NCBI RefSeq assembly: GCF_002198115.1
Contig: NZ_NGNR01000003.1
Location: forward strand, 305,546-369,545
Length of the DNA: 64,000 nt
Reading direction: 5' to 3'
DNA from: Robiginitalea sediminis
Lineage (GTDB): Bacteria > Bacteroidota > Bacteroidia > Flavobacteriales > Flavobacteriaceae
Shown: in pieces, positions 8,177-16,090 of the stretch
Layout of the letters: each line of letters starts with the position of its first letter
Numbering within the stretch: the stretch's first letter is position 1
Program-made: the position numbers and the translations under genes
The notes under the pieces: model-generated
The model's input: only the letters and a program-made list of their open reading frames with translations
What the model was told of the DNA's origin: nothing
Database searches by the model: none

Positions 8177-8770
8177 TTATTTCTTGTCCGTTACTATATA
8201 ACCCGTTGCATTGATAGCCTGCTCAATTTCAGCCTCACTCGTTTTGGAAGGATCATACTCAACGAATGCATTGCCTTTTTCGTAAGAAGCTGCAGAATTA
8301 ATAATTCCAGGTAGTTTATGCACTTCGTAGTTTACGTGTTCTTCGCAACTGGCACACGTCATTCCTTTAATTGTGAATTCAACGTTGCGAATATTTGCAT
8401 CTGCCACCACTTTCACTTCCTCTTTTGGCTGCGGGAAAAAGACATGGACGTAATAAGGAAAGGCCAACATCAAAACGGCCAGAAGGGTTAGTAACCCTAA
8501 AAAGGTTTTGCCATGAAAAAATCCTGGCTTATCGGTCACTGGGCAGTCACAATCAACGTCCGTTTTTGGTTTCAATTTCAGGTACCAGGCAAGTCCAAGC
8601 ATTACAACAGCTAGTCCTATCAAATAGGGTCTAAAGGGTTCAATCCAAGAAAAAGTTGACGCAATGCCACCGGTCCCGGATATAAGTGCCAATACAGGTG
8701 TTGTACAACAGAGTGAGGCTGTAAATGCTGTCAGGAATCCAGCCCCAATTAATTTTCTTTCTTTTTTCAT
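8177..8770 (-). CDS. merTP: MerTP-type mercuric ion transport protein (MerT-MerP fusion)
   Basis: 197 aa inner-membrane protein. Three hydrophobic segments (about 10-30, 45-63, 90-110) carry the MerT signature CCTTP (residues 21-25) and a cytoplasmic Cys pair (VDCDCP). A C-terminal heavy-metal-associated domain follows with GMTCASCEEH (about 139-148), as in MerP. Expected role: take Hg2+ (or another soft metal) from the periplasm and pass it inward. The usual partner, mercuric reductase MerA, is not in this window, so the substrate or the detoxification route is open. It overlaps arsR by 4 bp (ATGA), so the two are translationally coupled. Confidence 0.88.
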   Translation of the reverse strand: MKKERKLIGAGFLTAFTASLCCTTPVLALISGTGGIASTFSWIEPFRPYLIGLAVVMLGLAWYLKLKPKTDVDCDCPVTDKPGFFHGKTFLGLLTLLAVLMLAFPYYVHVFFPQPKEEVKVVADANIRNVEFTIKGMTCASCEEHVNYEVHKLPGIINSAASYEKGNAFVEYDPSKTSEAEIEQAINATGYIVTDKK

Positions 8771-9141
8771 AATACCGTCATTATTTTCTCCTCATCGACC
8801 TTAGATAACAGGGATTTTAAAAGCATGCTGTGTTTATTGGTCAGGTAATAATGAATGGTCTGGCCCTGTCTTTCAGAGGCAATCAGCTCCTTATCTTTGA
8901 GTTTGCGCAAATGTTGGGATATAGCGGAAATGTTCATTCCCAGAATATCGCTCAGGTCGCATACACAAAGTTTTTGTTCCTGATGCAAAAGGAATAGTAT
9001 TCTAAATCGTACTCCGTTTGCGATGACTTCCAGCACATTTGAAATATTTGAAAAAGTTTCGTCTAGATCTGAAATAACGGCTTTACATTGATTAATTTGA
9101 TCAATATCGGCTTGTTGCCTTATACAGGTATGTTTTTTCAT
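8767..9141 (-). CDS. ArsR/SmtB-family metal-responsive repressor
   Basis: 124 aa winged-helix repressor. The DNA-recognition region is ISAISQHLRKLKDKELIASE, and LCVCDL in the preceding helix is the classical metal-sensing Cys-x-Cys motif of ArsR/CadC-type sensors; an extra Cys pair may be formed by Cys5 and Cys19 near the N-terminus. It should repress its own operon (arsR-merTP-68 aa) and be released by metal. A 7-bp inverted repeat, ATTTTAG/CTAAAAT, lies 18-45 bp upstream of the start and is a candidate operator. Confidence 0.88.
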   Translation of the reverse strand: MKKHTCIRQQADIDQINQCKAVISDLDETFSNISNVLEVIANGVRFRILFLLHQEQKLCVCDLSDILGMNISAISQHLRKLKDKELIASERQGQTIHYYLTNKHSMLLKSLLSKVDEEKIMTVL

Positions 9142-9158
9142 TGAACCAAATTAAAATT

Positions 9159-9186
9159 ATTTTAGCATTTAAGCAAATTCTAAAAT
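9159..9186. promoter_or_regulatory. Candidate ArsR operator
   Basis: Inverted repeat ATTTTAG-N14-CTAAAAT immediately upstream of arsR (start 9141). Position and symmetry fit an ArsR binding site, but AT-rich repeats arise easily by chance. Confidence 0.4.
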
Positions 9187-9302
9187 AGTATCCTGACGTT
9201 CAAGATAATTTATATTTTCTGAAAACTCCCTTAAAAACTGTAGTATGCAATACTCCCAAGATCTTAGGCGAGGAGTTTAGTATTAAAATAATATCAAATT
9301 TC

Positions 9303-9329
9303 AGTAGTCGTGCGCGGCCTCAATCCTCC
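9303..9329 (-). repeat. Diverged att site copy (border between elements 2 and 3)
   Basis: AGTAGTCGTGCGCGGCCTCA... aligns with the tRNA 3' core at about 17 of 27 positions. Support comes mainly from its surroundings: TATCAAATTTCAGT before it matches TATCAAATTTTAGT before the copies at 7337 and 13897, and the ~130 bp after it align to the common left-end sequence. It may be an old copy or derive from a different tRNA. Confidence 0.5.
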
Positions 9330-9536
9330 TTTAAAAGGCTTGAATTTGTAATGTTACTTTGTGAATACAATGTCAAATATTTGCGATATGTGAACATATT
9401 TTTAGCCTTTCATTTGATCTAACTCAATTAAACCTGTTGCTTTTGCACAACTCATCAATTGTAGAACTTTATTTCCGGTTTTGATCTCACTAAATCCTTT
9501 TTAATTTTTCGCCTTTAAATTCATGCAGACTAAGAC

Positions 9537-11711
9537 TCATAGCTTCCATTTAAATCCCCCATTAACCACAAAACCATCGACCGGGGCGTAGATGTCACGA
9601 AATTCCGGATCGCTCAAATCCCCTGTGTAAATGGAATCAAAGGCGGTTTGACGGGTATCCAGGATGTTTTCAAAATTCAGAAAAACGGAAAAGTGCTCCC
9701 CCAGCTTTTTCTCGGTCATTAAACCCGTGATCCAATAAGCTTCACCTGTGGTTCCATCATTGAGTTTTTGGGGGCTGAAGTAATATGCCTCTATGCCGAT
9801 CCAGAAATTATCGTGTTTTTCATACATCAGCACATTATTGAGTCGGTGCTTTGCAACGAGCGGAAAATCGGATATTTCTCCGTTATAATGCTCTTTGACG
9901 TTAGCGTAGGTATACCCCACAAAGAGTTTCAGATCATCATAGCTCCATTTGAGATTTACTTCCGCCCCATGCGTATCTACGTAGCCGTCAGGTTGGGTGA
10001 ATTCGTAAAACCCGTTTAGGGGTGTGAGTTGCAACGGATCGCGGATTTTGGTATAATAAAATAGGAGGTTGGAAGTCATAAGCAGGCCCGGGGCCAGCGG
10101 CGTCCTGTTGTTGATATCGAAATTCGCACCCACTGACCTTTCTGCCGTAAGTGCTTCGGTATTTAACGGCCGGATATTCTCGAATTGCAAGCGTTCCGCA
10201 TCCTCTGAAAACACCGTAGGCGTTTTATAACCCAAACCGCCACCTAGCCGGAAGGTCCAGTTCGATGCAGGATCAAACATCAGGGAAAAACGGGGTAGGG
10301 GGAACCATCCATATTGATGCTGATAATCCAAGCGAAATCCGGATTCCAGGGTCCATTGCGGGATCAAATTCCAGGTGTTCTGAATAAAACCACCCAGGGT
10401 TGCATCCGAATAACTAAGATCTTCATTAGGGTTGCCTTCGGACTGGCTGAACTGATCTGTCCAGAGATTAAGTCCGGTTATCCATTCTGATCGATTATTT
10501 CCCCACGAGAGATTTAATTCGCTAAACGAGGAAAATTGATTCCCGGCAAATACGAAGTCCGGTACGACTATGGAACGCTTGTAGTAATTCAGGCTGTTTT
10601 TGAATTGAAATCGCCTGGATTCGTCCGTTTTACGGTCCAGTTGCATCTGAGTGGAAATCCGGTCCGTTGTGTTCTCTTCAAAATAGGGGTCCGCAACCTG
10701 CGCCCCTTTGGCATATTCCAGATTGCCCCCAGTCCGCTTCTCCGTCACGATATTCACCCCGGCATTCAAGGTGGTCTGAGTATCAAAATAAACGAAAAGT
10801 TTCGGGTTGAGCGTGAAACGATTAAAATCAGGGATTGCCGTCAGGCCGATGTCCGCAGGATCGTAAGGGGTACCCAGGTTGTAGGAGGTGAAAACCGTCG
10901 TGCCGACCTTTCCGTATCGTTCAGAATAAAAGCCGCTCGCATCCAGACCCAGGGCCGAGGTGCCGTTCAGCATGAAGCTGAGTTCCCGTTCTTCCCCTGG
11001 AGTCTTTGTTATGAGGTTGACCAGGCCAGCTATTGCCCCGCCCCCATAGAGCGTGGAGGAAGCTCCTTTTATGACTTCGACCTGTTTGAGATCCAAAGGG
11101 GCAATCTGCATTAGGCTAAGGCCCCCTGAAAACCCCGAATATAGCGGCATACCATCCCTGAGGAGCTGGGTATACTTCCCATCAAGCCCCTGGATCCGGA
11201 TACTGGAATTATAACTGGTAGCCGAGGTTTGTTGGGTTTGAATACCCGTGCTCTCATTGAGGAGCATCCGGATGTCTCCCGGTTTCATATTCCCCTTCTC
11301 AGACAATTCCTCCCCTGCAATGAATTCGACCCGGGTAGGTATGTCTACAATGGACCGGGTACTCCGCGTAGAGGTTATGGTTACCTGGTCCATTTCCTCA
11401 CTGGCGGGGTGTAATTCAAGGGTGAGTGTTGGCCGATCTGCTCGCCGCGGAAATGCAAAGGTAAGTTCGAGGGTTTCGTAACCCACATAACTGAAGCGGA
11501 TCCTAAAGGCACCATCGGGAATCCCGTCCATGGTGATATGCCCCGATTCATCGGTGGTACCTCCCCTGTCCAGTTCGGGAATAAGGATGGTGACACCAAA
11601 TAAGGGATCACCGGTTTCATGGTCAATGATTTTGGCCTTGAATTCGTTCTGAGCAAAGAGCCCAAAAAACCCGGACAGGGCCAGCCCGGTCAAAAAGGTC
11701 TTAAGTTTCAT
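9537..11711 (-). CDS. TonB-dependent outer-membrane receptor with carboxypeptidase-like N-terminal domain
   Basis: 724 aa from the preferred start at 11711 (MKLKTFLTGLALSGFFGLFAQ is a clean signal peptide; an upstream in-frame ATG at 11774 would add 21 non-signal residues). After a CarboxypepD_reg-like beta-sandwich (about 22-105, KIIDHETGDPLFGVTI...GGTTDESGHITM) come the plug (VEVIKGASSTLYGGGAIAGL) and a 22-strand barrel. The protein ends with a hydrophobic strand and Leu. There is no SusD partner, so a siderophore, metal chelate or vitamin is more likely than a glycan (inference). A small Cys-rich exported protein is encoded just upstream on the same strand, suggesting a metal-linked role. 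Confidence 0.92.
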   Translation of the reverse strand: MKLKTFLTGLALSGFFGLFAQNEFKAKIIDHETGDPLFGVTILIPELDRGGTTDESGHITMDGIPDGAFRIRFSYVGYETLELTFAFPRRADRPTLTLELHPASEEMDQVTITSTRSTRSIVDIPTRVEFIAGEELSEKGNMKPGDIRMLLNESTGIQTQQTSATSYNSSIRIQGLDGKYTQLLRDGMPLYSGFSGGLSLMQIAPLDLKQVEVIKGASSTLYGGGAIAGLVNLITKTPGEERELSFMLNGTSALGLDASGFYSERYGKVGTTVFTSYNLGTPYDPADIGLTAIPDFNRFTLNPKLFVYFDTQTTLNAGVNIVTEKRTGGNLEYAKGAQVADPYFEENTTDRISTQMQLDRKTDESRRFQFKNSLNYYKRSIVVPDFVFAGNQFSSFSELNLSWGNNRSEWITGLNLWTDQFSQSEGNPNEDLSYSDATLGGFIQNTWNLIPQWTLESGFRLDYQHQYGWFPLPRFSLMFDPASNWTFRLGGGLGYKTPTVFSEDAERLQFENIRPLNTEALTAERSVGANFDINNRTPLAPGLLMTSNLLFYYTKIRDPLQLTPLNGFYEFTQPDGYVDTHGAEVNLKWSYDDLKLFVGYTYANVKEHYNGEISDFPLVAKHRLNNVLMYEKHDNFWIGIEAYYFSPQKLNDGTTGEAYWITGLMTEKKLGEHFSVFLNFENILDTRQTAFDSIYTGDLSDPEFRDIYAPVDGFVVNGGFKWKL

Positions 11712-11783
11712 CTTATTGGAATCTAGATAATTAATTAAGGTCAAGTTCTCCCTTGAAGAACCCGCCACAAACAATTTGAGCTA

Positions 11784-12113
11784 TTAACTAAATTCCGAAA
11801 TGGGCGGTCGCAATAATTTTTGCACGACAGACTTTGGTTTGGATTCCGGCTGCAAAATACTGATTTGGATTCTGGTGGTACTCAGTGGGGCCATAGCCCA
11901 TTCAATTGCCACGGTTTCAATACAGCCGGGGCAGGCGCCACAGCTATAAAAGGGAGAGCAGGGGCCTTTCGACTCGGGACAATCCTCCCCAGGAAATGAG
12001 GCTGATTCTGGGGATTCCTGACAACAAGGATCGGAATGGTCTTCGAAAATGCAGCAGGGCGCTACAGAAAGAACCAGGGTCATTAAGGCTAATATGTAGG
12101 CGATTACACGCAC
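11784..12113 (-). CDS. Small Cys-rich exported protein (DUF6660-like)
   Basis: 109 aa with a signal peptide (MRVIAYILALMTLVLSVAPC) and about ten cysteines in the next 70 residues (CCIFEDHSDPCC, CPESKGPC, CGACPGC). CGACPGC looks like a soft-metal or redox motif. It resembles small flavobacterial proteins I know as DUF6660, but this identification is from memory. It is immediately upstream of, and on the same strand as, the TonB-dependent receptor (72 bp to that gene's start) and is probably co-transcribed; the pair may handle a metal at the outer membrane (inference). Confidence 0.75.
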   Translation of the reverse strand: MRVIAYILALMTLVLSVAPCCIFEDHSDPCCQESPESASFPGEDCPESKGPCSPFYSCGACPGCIETVAIEWAMAPLSTTRIQISILQPESKPKSVVQKLLRPPISEFS

Positions 12114-12344
12114 ATGGCAAAGGTATGCGATTTGAAATGATGGTCCGGCACGTTCCTCCCTGCAAAGGCCATTTTAATTCGGCGAATGACGGCTCGAAAT
12201 ACCGATCCTGATTGAAAATTGAGAAGCATATCGGATATAAATCCGAACTTTATGGCACATCTCAAACCCAGTAATTCAAAGTAAGGACCCTGTTGGTTCA
12301 GATGCCGAATATGGAATGGGGATGCAACCTGAATTCCACAACTT

Positions 12345-13544
12345 ATGGCAAACGTAGAATTAGGGCTCAAACAAAACTGGCGCCAATTTTCCCTGCTGGT
12401 TCTTATAAATGCATTTGTCGGGGGCATGGTGGGTTTGGAGCGCACCATACTTCCTCAGCTTGCCGAAGCCGACTTCGGAATTGCCGCCAAAACCGCAATT
12501 CTTTCCTTCATTATCGTTTTCGGCATCGTAAAGGCTATTACTAATTACTATACTGGGGCCCTCGCCAACCGTTTCGGAAGAAAGCGATTGCTCGTCCTGG
12601 GGTGGCTCGTAGCCCTGCCCATTCCTTTCCTGCTGATCTACGCCCAGTCGTGGAATGTAATTATCCTGGCCAACGTATTGCTCGGTGTGAATCAGGGCCT
12701 GACCTGGTCTAGTACTGTAGTGATGAAAATAGATTTAGTGGGGGAAAAGCACCGCGGTCTGGCGATGGGATTGAACGAATCTGCCGGTTACCTCGCAGTA
12801 GGGGGGGTGGCATTTTTGACTGGGTTGATCGCCTCCGAATATGGGATTCGCCCTTATCCATTTTATCTGGGGATCGTATTTGCAGTACTGGGTTTGTTGT
12901 TCAGCACGGTCTGGATAAAGGATACCGTCCACCATGTCCGGGCCGAGACCAGCGCAAGCCAATTGCCCGAGTTGAAAAATGTGTTCTGGGAAACTACCTG
13001 GGCCAACAGAAACCTGGGGTCGATTTCACAGGCCGGGCTGGTCAATAATCTGAACGACGGAATGGTATGGGGATTGCTCCCGATCCTGTTATCTACAAAA
13101 GGCTTTGACCTGGAGCAGATCGGTAAAATCGTGGCACTATATCCCATGGTCTGGGGACTGGGTCAGTTGTTTACCGGGAAATTGGCCGACCATCTCAATA
13201 AAAAAGGGATGCTGTTCTGTGGGATGGCGCTTCAGGGGCTGGTACTGATGTCACTCATTTATGCCGAAACATTTTTCCATTTTGTGGTATTGTCCGTTTT
13301 GCTCGGGATCGGGACGGCCGTTGTATATCCTACATTCCTGGCAGCCATCGCTGATTTCTCGCACCCCGGGCAACGCGCAGAAAGCATTGGCGTCTTTCGC
13401 CTTTGGCGGGACCTGGGCTATGCCCTGGGAGCATTATTGACCGGGATATTGGCAGATACTCTGGGCATGAATTGGGCTATTGGGTTTATCGGATTTCTAA
13501 CCTTGGTGTCTGCCGTGATCCTATTGAAAAGGATGCAAGCCTAG
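12345..13544 (+). CDS. Major facilitator superfamily transporter
   Basis: 399 aa with about twelve membrane spans. The loop between spans 2 and 3 has the MFS signature RFGRKR (about residues 77-82) and the equivalent in the second half is KLADHLNKKG. Substrate cannot be read from sequence; MFS proteins of this size occur in metal and drug efflux loci of Bacteroidota. It is transcribed away from the TonB/Cys-rich pair, with about 230 bp between, and is the only plus-strand gene of element 3. Confidence 0.85.
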   Translation: MANVELGLKQNWRQFSLLVLINAFVGGMVGLERTILPQLAEADFGIAAKTAILSFIIVFGIVKAITNYYTGALANRFGRKRLLVLGWLVALPIPFLLIYAQSWNVIILANVLLGVNQGLTWSSTVVMKIDLVGEKHRGLAMGLNESAGYLAVGGVAFLTGLIASEYGIRPYPFYLGIVFAVLGLLFSTVWIKDTVHHVRAETSASQLPELKNVFWETTWANRNLGSISQAGLVNNLNDGMVWGLLPILLSTKGFDLEQIGKIVALYPMVWGLGQLFTGKLADHLNKKGMLFCGMALQGLVLMSLIYAETFFHFVVLSVLLGIGTAVVYPTFLAAIADFSHPGQRAESIGVFRLWRDLGYALGALLTGILADTLGMNWAIGFIGFLTLVSAVILLKRMQA

Positions 13545-13729
13545 GCCACAGCAATTAACCGGATTTTGTTTTGAGATAATTTTCAATTTTTGGTAATACA
13601 ACGGATAAATCCTATGGAAATAGGACCGTCACAATTTTAAAGGTCTAAAAGTTGTAAAGGTCAAATCAAGAAATCAAAAGGTCGGTTTATTTACGTAATC
13701 CAACCATCTCCTCATTTTAAATAAAACCA

Positions 13730-13896
13730 AAAAGGTCACACTGTGACCTATCTCAACTCATGTGTGACCGAATTGTGACCTCGAGCACCCTGAATTGGAA
13801 GAATTATTTCAAATCAAAAAAGACCAAATCAAATTAAAAAACCCTGCAAGTCTAATGATTTGCAGGGTTTTGATATCAAATCGTATCAAATTTTAG
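13730..13896. repeat. Element right-end sequence, copy 2
   Basis: Matches 7160-7336 over about 170 bp, including GGTCACAC / GTGTGACC inverted repeats, TGTGACCTCGAG and the CCCTGCAA hairpin. Shows that elements 1 and 3 have homologous tRNA-proximal ends. Confidence 0.8.
13842..13867 (-). terminator. Hairpin terminator beside tRNA 3' copy at 13897
   Basis: CCCTGCAA ... TTGCAGGG with T-run, 30 bp left of the att copy, same as at 7282-7307. Confidence 0.7.
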
Positions 13897-13919
13897 TGAC
13901 CACGCCAGGATTCAAACCT
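13897..13919 (-). repeat. att site copy: distal end of the ICE
   Basis: 23 bp identical to the tRNA-Arg 3' end at 40965-40987; four more bases on the left (TTAG) are also shared. Followed by the common left-end sequence with GTTGACGATTTGTGAACC at 13972-13989, which recurs with one change at 40844-40861 near the other end of the ICE. Confidence 0.9.
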
Positions 13920-14190
13920 CCTTTGGAAACCCTTGTATTTGTTGGGTTTCTTTGTAAATCCTAAGTCAAATGTTGACGATTTGTGAACCTATTTATTGAG
14001 TCTTTTAAGTTGATTGGACTTGTTTAAAATTAGTGATTTTGTATGTTTTTACTAGTCTGATTTTTTAGGTGGTTACTGGAAGTGCAAAACGTGGAGAGAA
14101 GATGAAGTTCGTAATTAGACGCGGAAGGGTAAGAAGTATTTATGAAATAAGGTTTTAACTTCGGATATTTGATGTTCATCTCTAATTAAT

Positions 14191-15687
14191 ATGCTAACAA
14201 ACATTGAGATAGAAATAACGCCAATTGAAGAGCTAATAGATGCTCTCAAAGAGAAAATTGGAGAGTATTTCCTTCAAGATGCTACAGATGACTTCATTCC
14301 TCCATCAATTGAAACTGATCTTTCAGGTTTAATTGACGAACTAAAAGAAGACCTGTATTGTCTGATCGAGTATCCTTACGTGGATAAAGTCTACCGAGAT
14401 AGCTTTTACAATTACTATTCTTCAAAACATTTTACCTATCAGAGAGATTGCATTAGGGTATCATTGTTTAGTGAAGAAATTACCCATGAAGAATTTTTGG
14501 ATTCAAGTAAGCACTCTGCACTTGATAATAAGTTTTTGGGATATTTCGTGATTCGCCCCACAATAAACTCACTTTTTGGAAGGTCGATTATTAGTCCAGC
14601 GGCATTTGAAATAAATCATTTTCATATCTGTTTATGCAGGACAGATAGCTTAATTTATGGTGTCAAATTAAGTGTTGAAGGGTTTCCGCATAGTTCGCAA
14701 GATGGTGAGACAATCAAATGTGCTGAAACAACTATTTGGGCTCTGATGGAATATTTTGGTAATAAATATGCCGAATATAAGCCTGCATTACCTGCTAAAA
14801 TTCATTCTGCTTTAGAGCGGTTTTCGTACCAAAGACAATTACCCTCAAATGGATTGACCATGGATCAAATTTCGTTTGCTTTAAAGGAATTTGGATTTGG
14901 TACAAGCATTTATTCAAAAGGAGCTTACGGAGATCAAATATATAATATCATTGATTCCTATGTTGAATCAGGAATCCCTGTGATTGTAGGATTACAAAGT
15001 GGACATATCGGACATGTAATAATAGCTGTTGGCAAAAAGGTTGATGATAAGGTAGATTGGACTAGAGTAAATAAGTCAACTATTCAGATAAAAGGTAAAA
15101 GCATTGAATATTTTGAAACCACAAATATTGAAGCGAAGTATGTTGTTCAAGATGATAATCATGCACCTTATAGGCTAATTAATTTATCAGAACCTGGGGA
15201 ACATTACGACGAGCCAGAGTGTCGGTCGTTTGAAATAGACTCCATTGTCGTGCCACTATACCCTAAAATTTATCTCGAATCTGTTGTGGCTAAGCAATTA
15301 GTTCTAAATATTGTACAAGATTCAATTGTTGGTTATGAATTTAAGGAAGGTTTCGTCTTTCGCTTTTTCCTGGCTTCCAGTAGATCTTTCAAAGCGCATA
15401 TTGCCAGACTTGAGAAGATGCAACCTGTTTTAAAAAACAGTATTCTTCTTTGCAAGATGCCAAAATTCATATGGGTGGGAGAATTTTACCCGAAAGAAAG
15501 CGTTGAAATTCATAATGATATTGCGGATGGGATTGTTGTACTTGATGCAACAGAAGCTAACCAGGAGAGCATTGATGCCCTTATTTTCGCCGGCTATCCT
15601 GACCGATGTATTAGCTTGAATGACAATAATTTTGTTACTTTGAATCAAATTTTTCAAAATTATCGCTATTATAGTAATCTAAAATAG
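14191..15687 (+). CDS. Predicted papain/C39-like cysteine protease, first gene of a two-gene cargo operon
   Basis: 498 aa, no signal peptide, no membrane span. Residues ~165-335 look like a C39/papain-fold peptidase: Gln170 (oxyanion), Cys177 in IKCAETTIWALMEYF, the LPSNGLTMDQISFALKEFG helix pair, His272/His275 in SGHIGHVIIAVG, and DDNHAPY (Asp321/322) as the third catalytic residue. The N-terminal 160 and C-terminal 160 residues match nothing I recognise. It is followed after 7 bp by a 62-aa gene and then by a terminator. It lies in an AT-rich cargo segment at the distal end of the ICE. The protease fold is an inference from motif order. Possible roles are an intracellular toxin or a defence effector; a housekeeping role is not excluded. 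Confidence 0.7.
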   Translation: MLTNIEIEITPIEELIDALKEKIGEYFLQDATDDFIPPSIETDLSGLIDELKEDLYCLIEYPYVDKVYRDSFYNYYSSKHFTYQRDCIRVSLFSEEITHEEFLDSSKHSALDNKFLGYFVIRPTINSLFGRSIISPAAFEINHFHICLCRTDSLIYGVKLSVEGFPHSSQDGETIKCAETTIWALMEYFGNKYAEYKPALPAKIHSALERFSYQRQLPSNGLTMDQISFALKEFGFGTSIYSKGAYGDQIYNIIDSYVESGIPVIVGLQSGHIGHVIIAVGKKVDDKVDWTRVNKSTIQIKGKSIEYFETTNIEAKYVVQDDNHAPYRLINLSEPGEHYDEPECRSFEIDSIVVPLYPKIYLESVVAKQLVLNIVQDSIVGYEFKEGFVFRFFLASSRSFKAHIARLEKMQPVLKNSILLCKMPKFIWVGEFYPKESVEIHNDIADGIVVLDATEANQESIDALIFAGYPDRCISLNDNNFVTLNQIFQNYRYYSNLK

Positions 15688-15694
15688 AGGAGTC

Positions 15695-15883
15695 TTGGCA
15701 AGCAAGAGGATTAAAATATCATTCCAGTCTGTAAATGAGGGCAAGTTTACTGTCATCAACAAGAGTTCAATTGCTGAAACGAACAATCGAGTAAAATCAG
15801 CTATGAAGGAAGTTGTAAGGAATTATGAGATGAATGAAAGTAGATCACTGCAAGAAGCTGCGATGTTGGTTCTAAACGCTTAG
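15695..15883 (+). CDS. 62-aa protein paired with the C39-like protease gene
   Basis: Basic, mostly helical small protein (MASKRIKISFQSVNEGKF..., ending in MKEVVRNYEMNESRSLQEAAMLVLNA). The only usable start in this frame is TTG at 15695, preceded by AGAGGAG; an in-frame TAA at 15680-15682 rules out an upstream ATG. The gap to the preceding stop codon is 7 bp and a hairpin terminator follows at 15911, so it forms a bicistron with the protease. No known family. It could be a substrate, inhibitor or regulator of the protease (inference). Confidence 0.6.
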   Translation: MASKRIKISFQSVNEGKFTVINKSSIAETNNRVKSAMKEVVRNYEMNESRSLQEAAMLVLNA

Positions 15884-15910
15884 TAAATACTGCATACATA
15901 TAAATATAGA

Positions 15911-15936
15911 AGGTCACTTTAGTAGTGACCTTTTTT
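15911..15936 (+). terminator. Terminator of the C39-like / 62-aa operon
   Basis: AGGTCACT-TTA-GTAGTGACCT followed by TTTTTGTTTT, 28 bp after the stop codon of the 62-aa gene. Confidence 0.8.
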
Positions 15937-16090
15937 GTTTTAAATGCTTGCGGTTGATTGAATTGTTACTTTATTGATTTGAAATTTTATCCGATTAATT
16001 ATACTTAACTTAATCAAGTTAGAAGTGGCCTAAAAAATAACAAGTTGGGTTTTAATTGCCTTTTGAATCAATTTGGGATAGAGCACTAAA

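Larger units (their letters stand above)
7761..9329. mobile_element. Element 2: small metal-resistance island (ArsR, MerTP, Cys-rich protein)
   Basis: About 1.5 kb between a good tRNA 3' copy (7761) and a diverged one (9303-9329). It holds one three-gene metal operon and no recombinase. The diverged right junction is supported by the downstream alignment to the common left-end sequence (GTGAATACAATGTCAAAT...GATATGTGAAC), so the border call is moderate. Confidence 0.55.
9142..9536. other. Gap between arsR and the TonB receptor gene
   Basis: About 395 bp, AT-rich, no gene. Holds the candidate ArsR operator (9159-9186), an imperfect hairpin around 9255-9285 (ACTCCC...GGAGTTTAG), the diverged att copy (9303-9329) and a decayed copy of the common left-end sequence up to about 9450. 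Confidence 0.6.
9303..13919. mobile_element. Element 3: island with TonB receptor, Cys-rich exported protein and MFS transporter
   Basis: Bounded on the left by the diverged att copy and on the right by the copy at 13897. Its right end (about 13730-13896) matches that of element 1, while its left end is a decayed version of the common left end. No integrase is present, so it is another possible passenger element. Confidence 0.5.
13545..14190. other. Gap holding the element 3 / ICE junction
   Basis: About 650 bp without a gene. Contains the second copy of the element right-end sequence (about 13730-13896), a hairpin (13842-13867), the att copy (13897-13919) and the common left-end sequence (to about 14045) with the Int-site-like GTTGACGATTTGTGAACC at 13972-13989. 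The promoter of the C39-like gene should lie in 14050-14190 but I see no clear TTG/TAnnTTTG pair. Confidence 0.6.

Noticed and set aside
12119-12344. Search for an integrase or transposase remnant in elements 1-3
   Set aside because: Gaps inside the three small elements show no recombinase motifs on either strand; the only recombinase is at 39506-40729.
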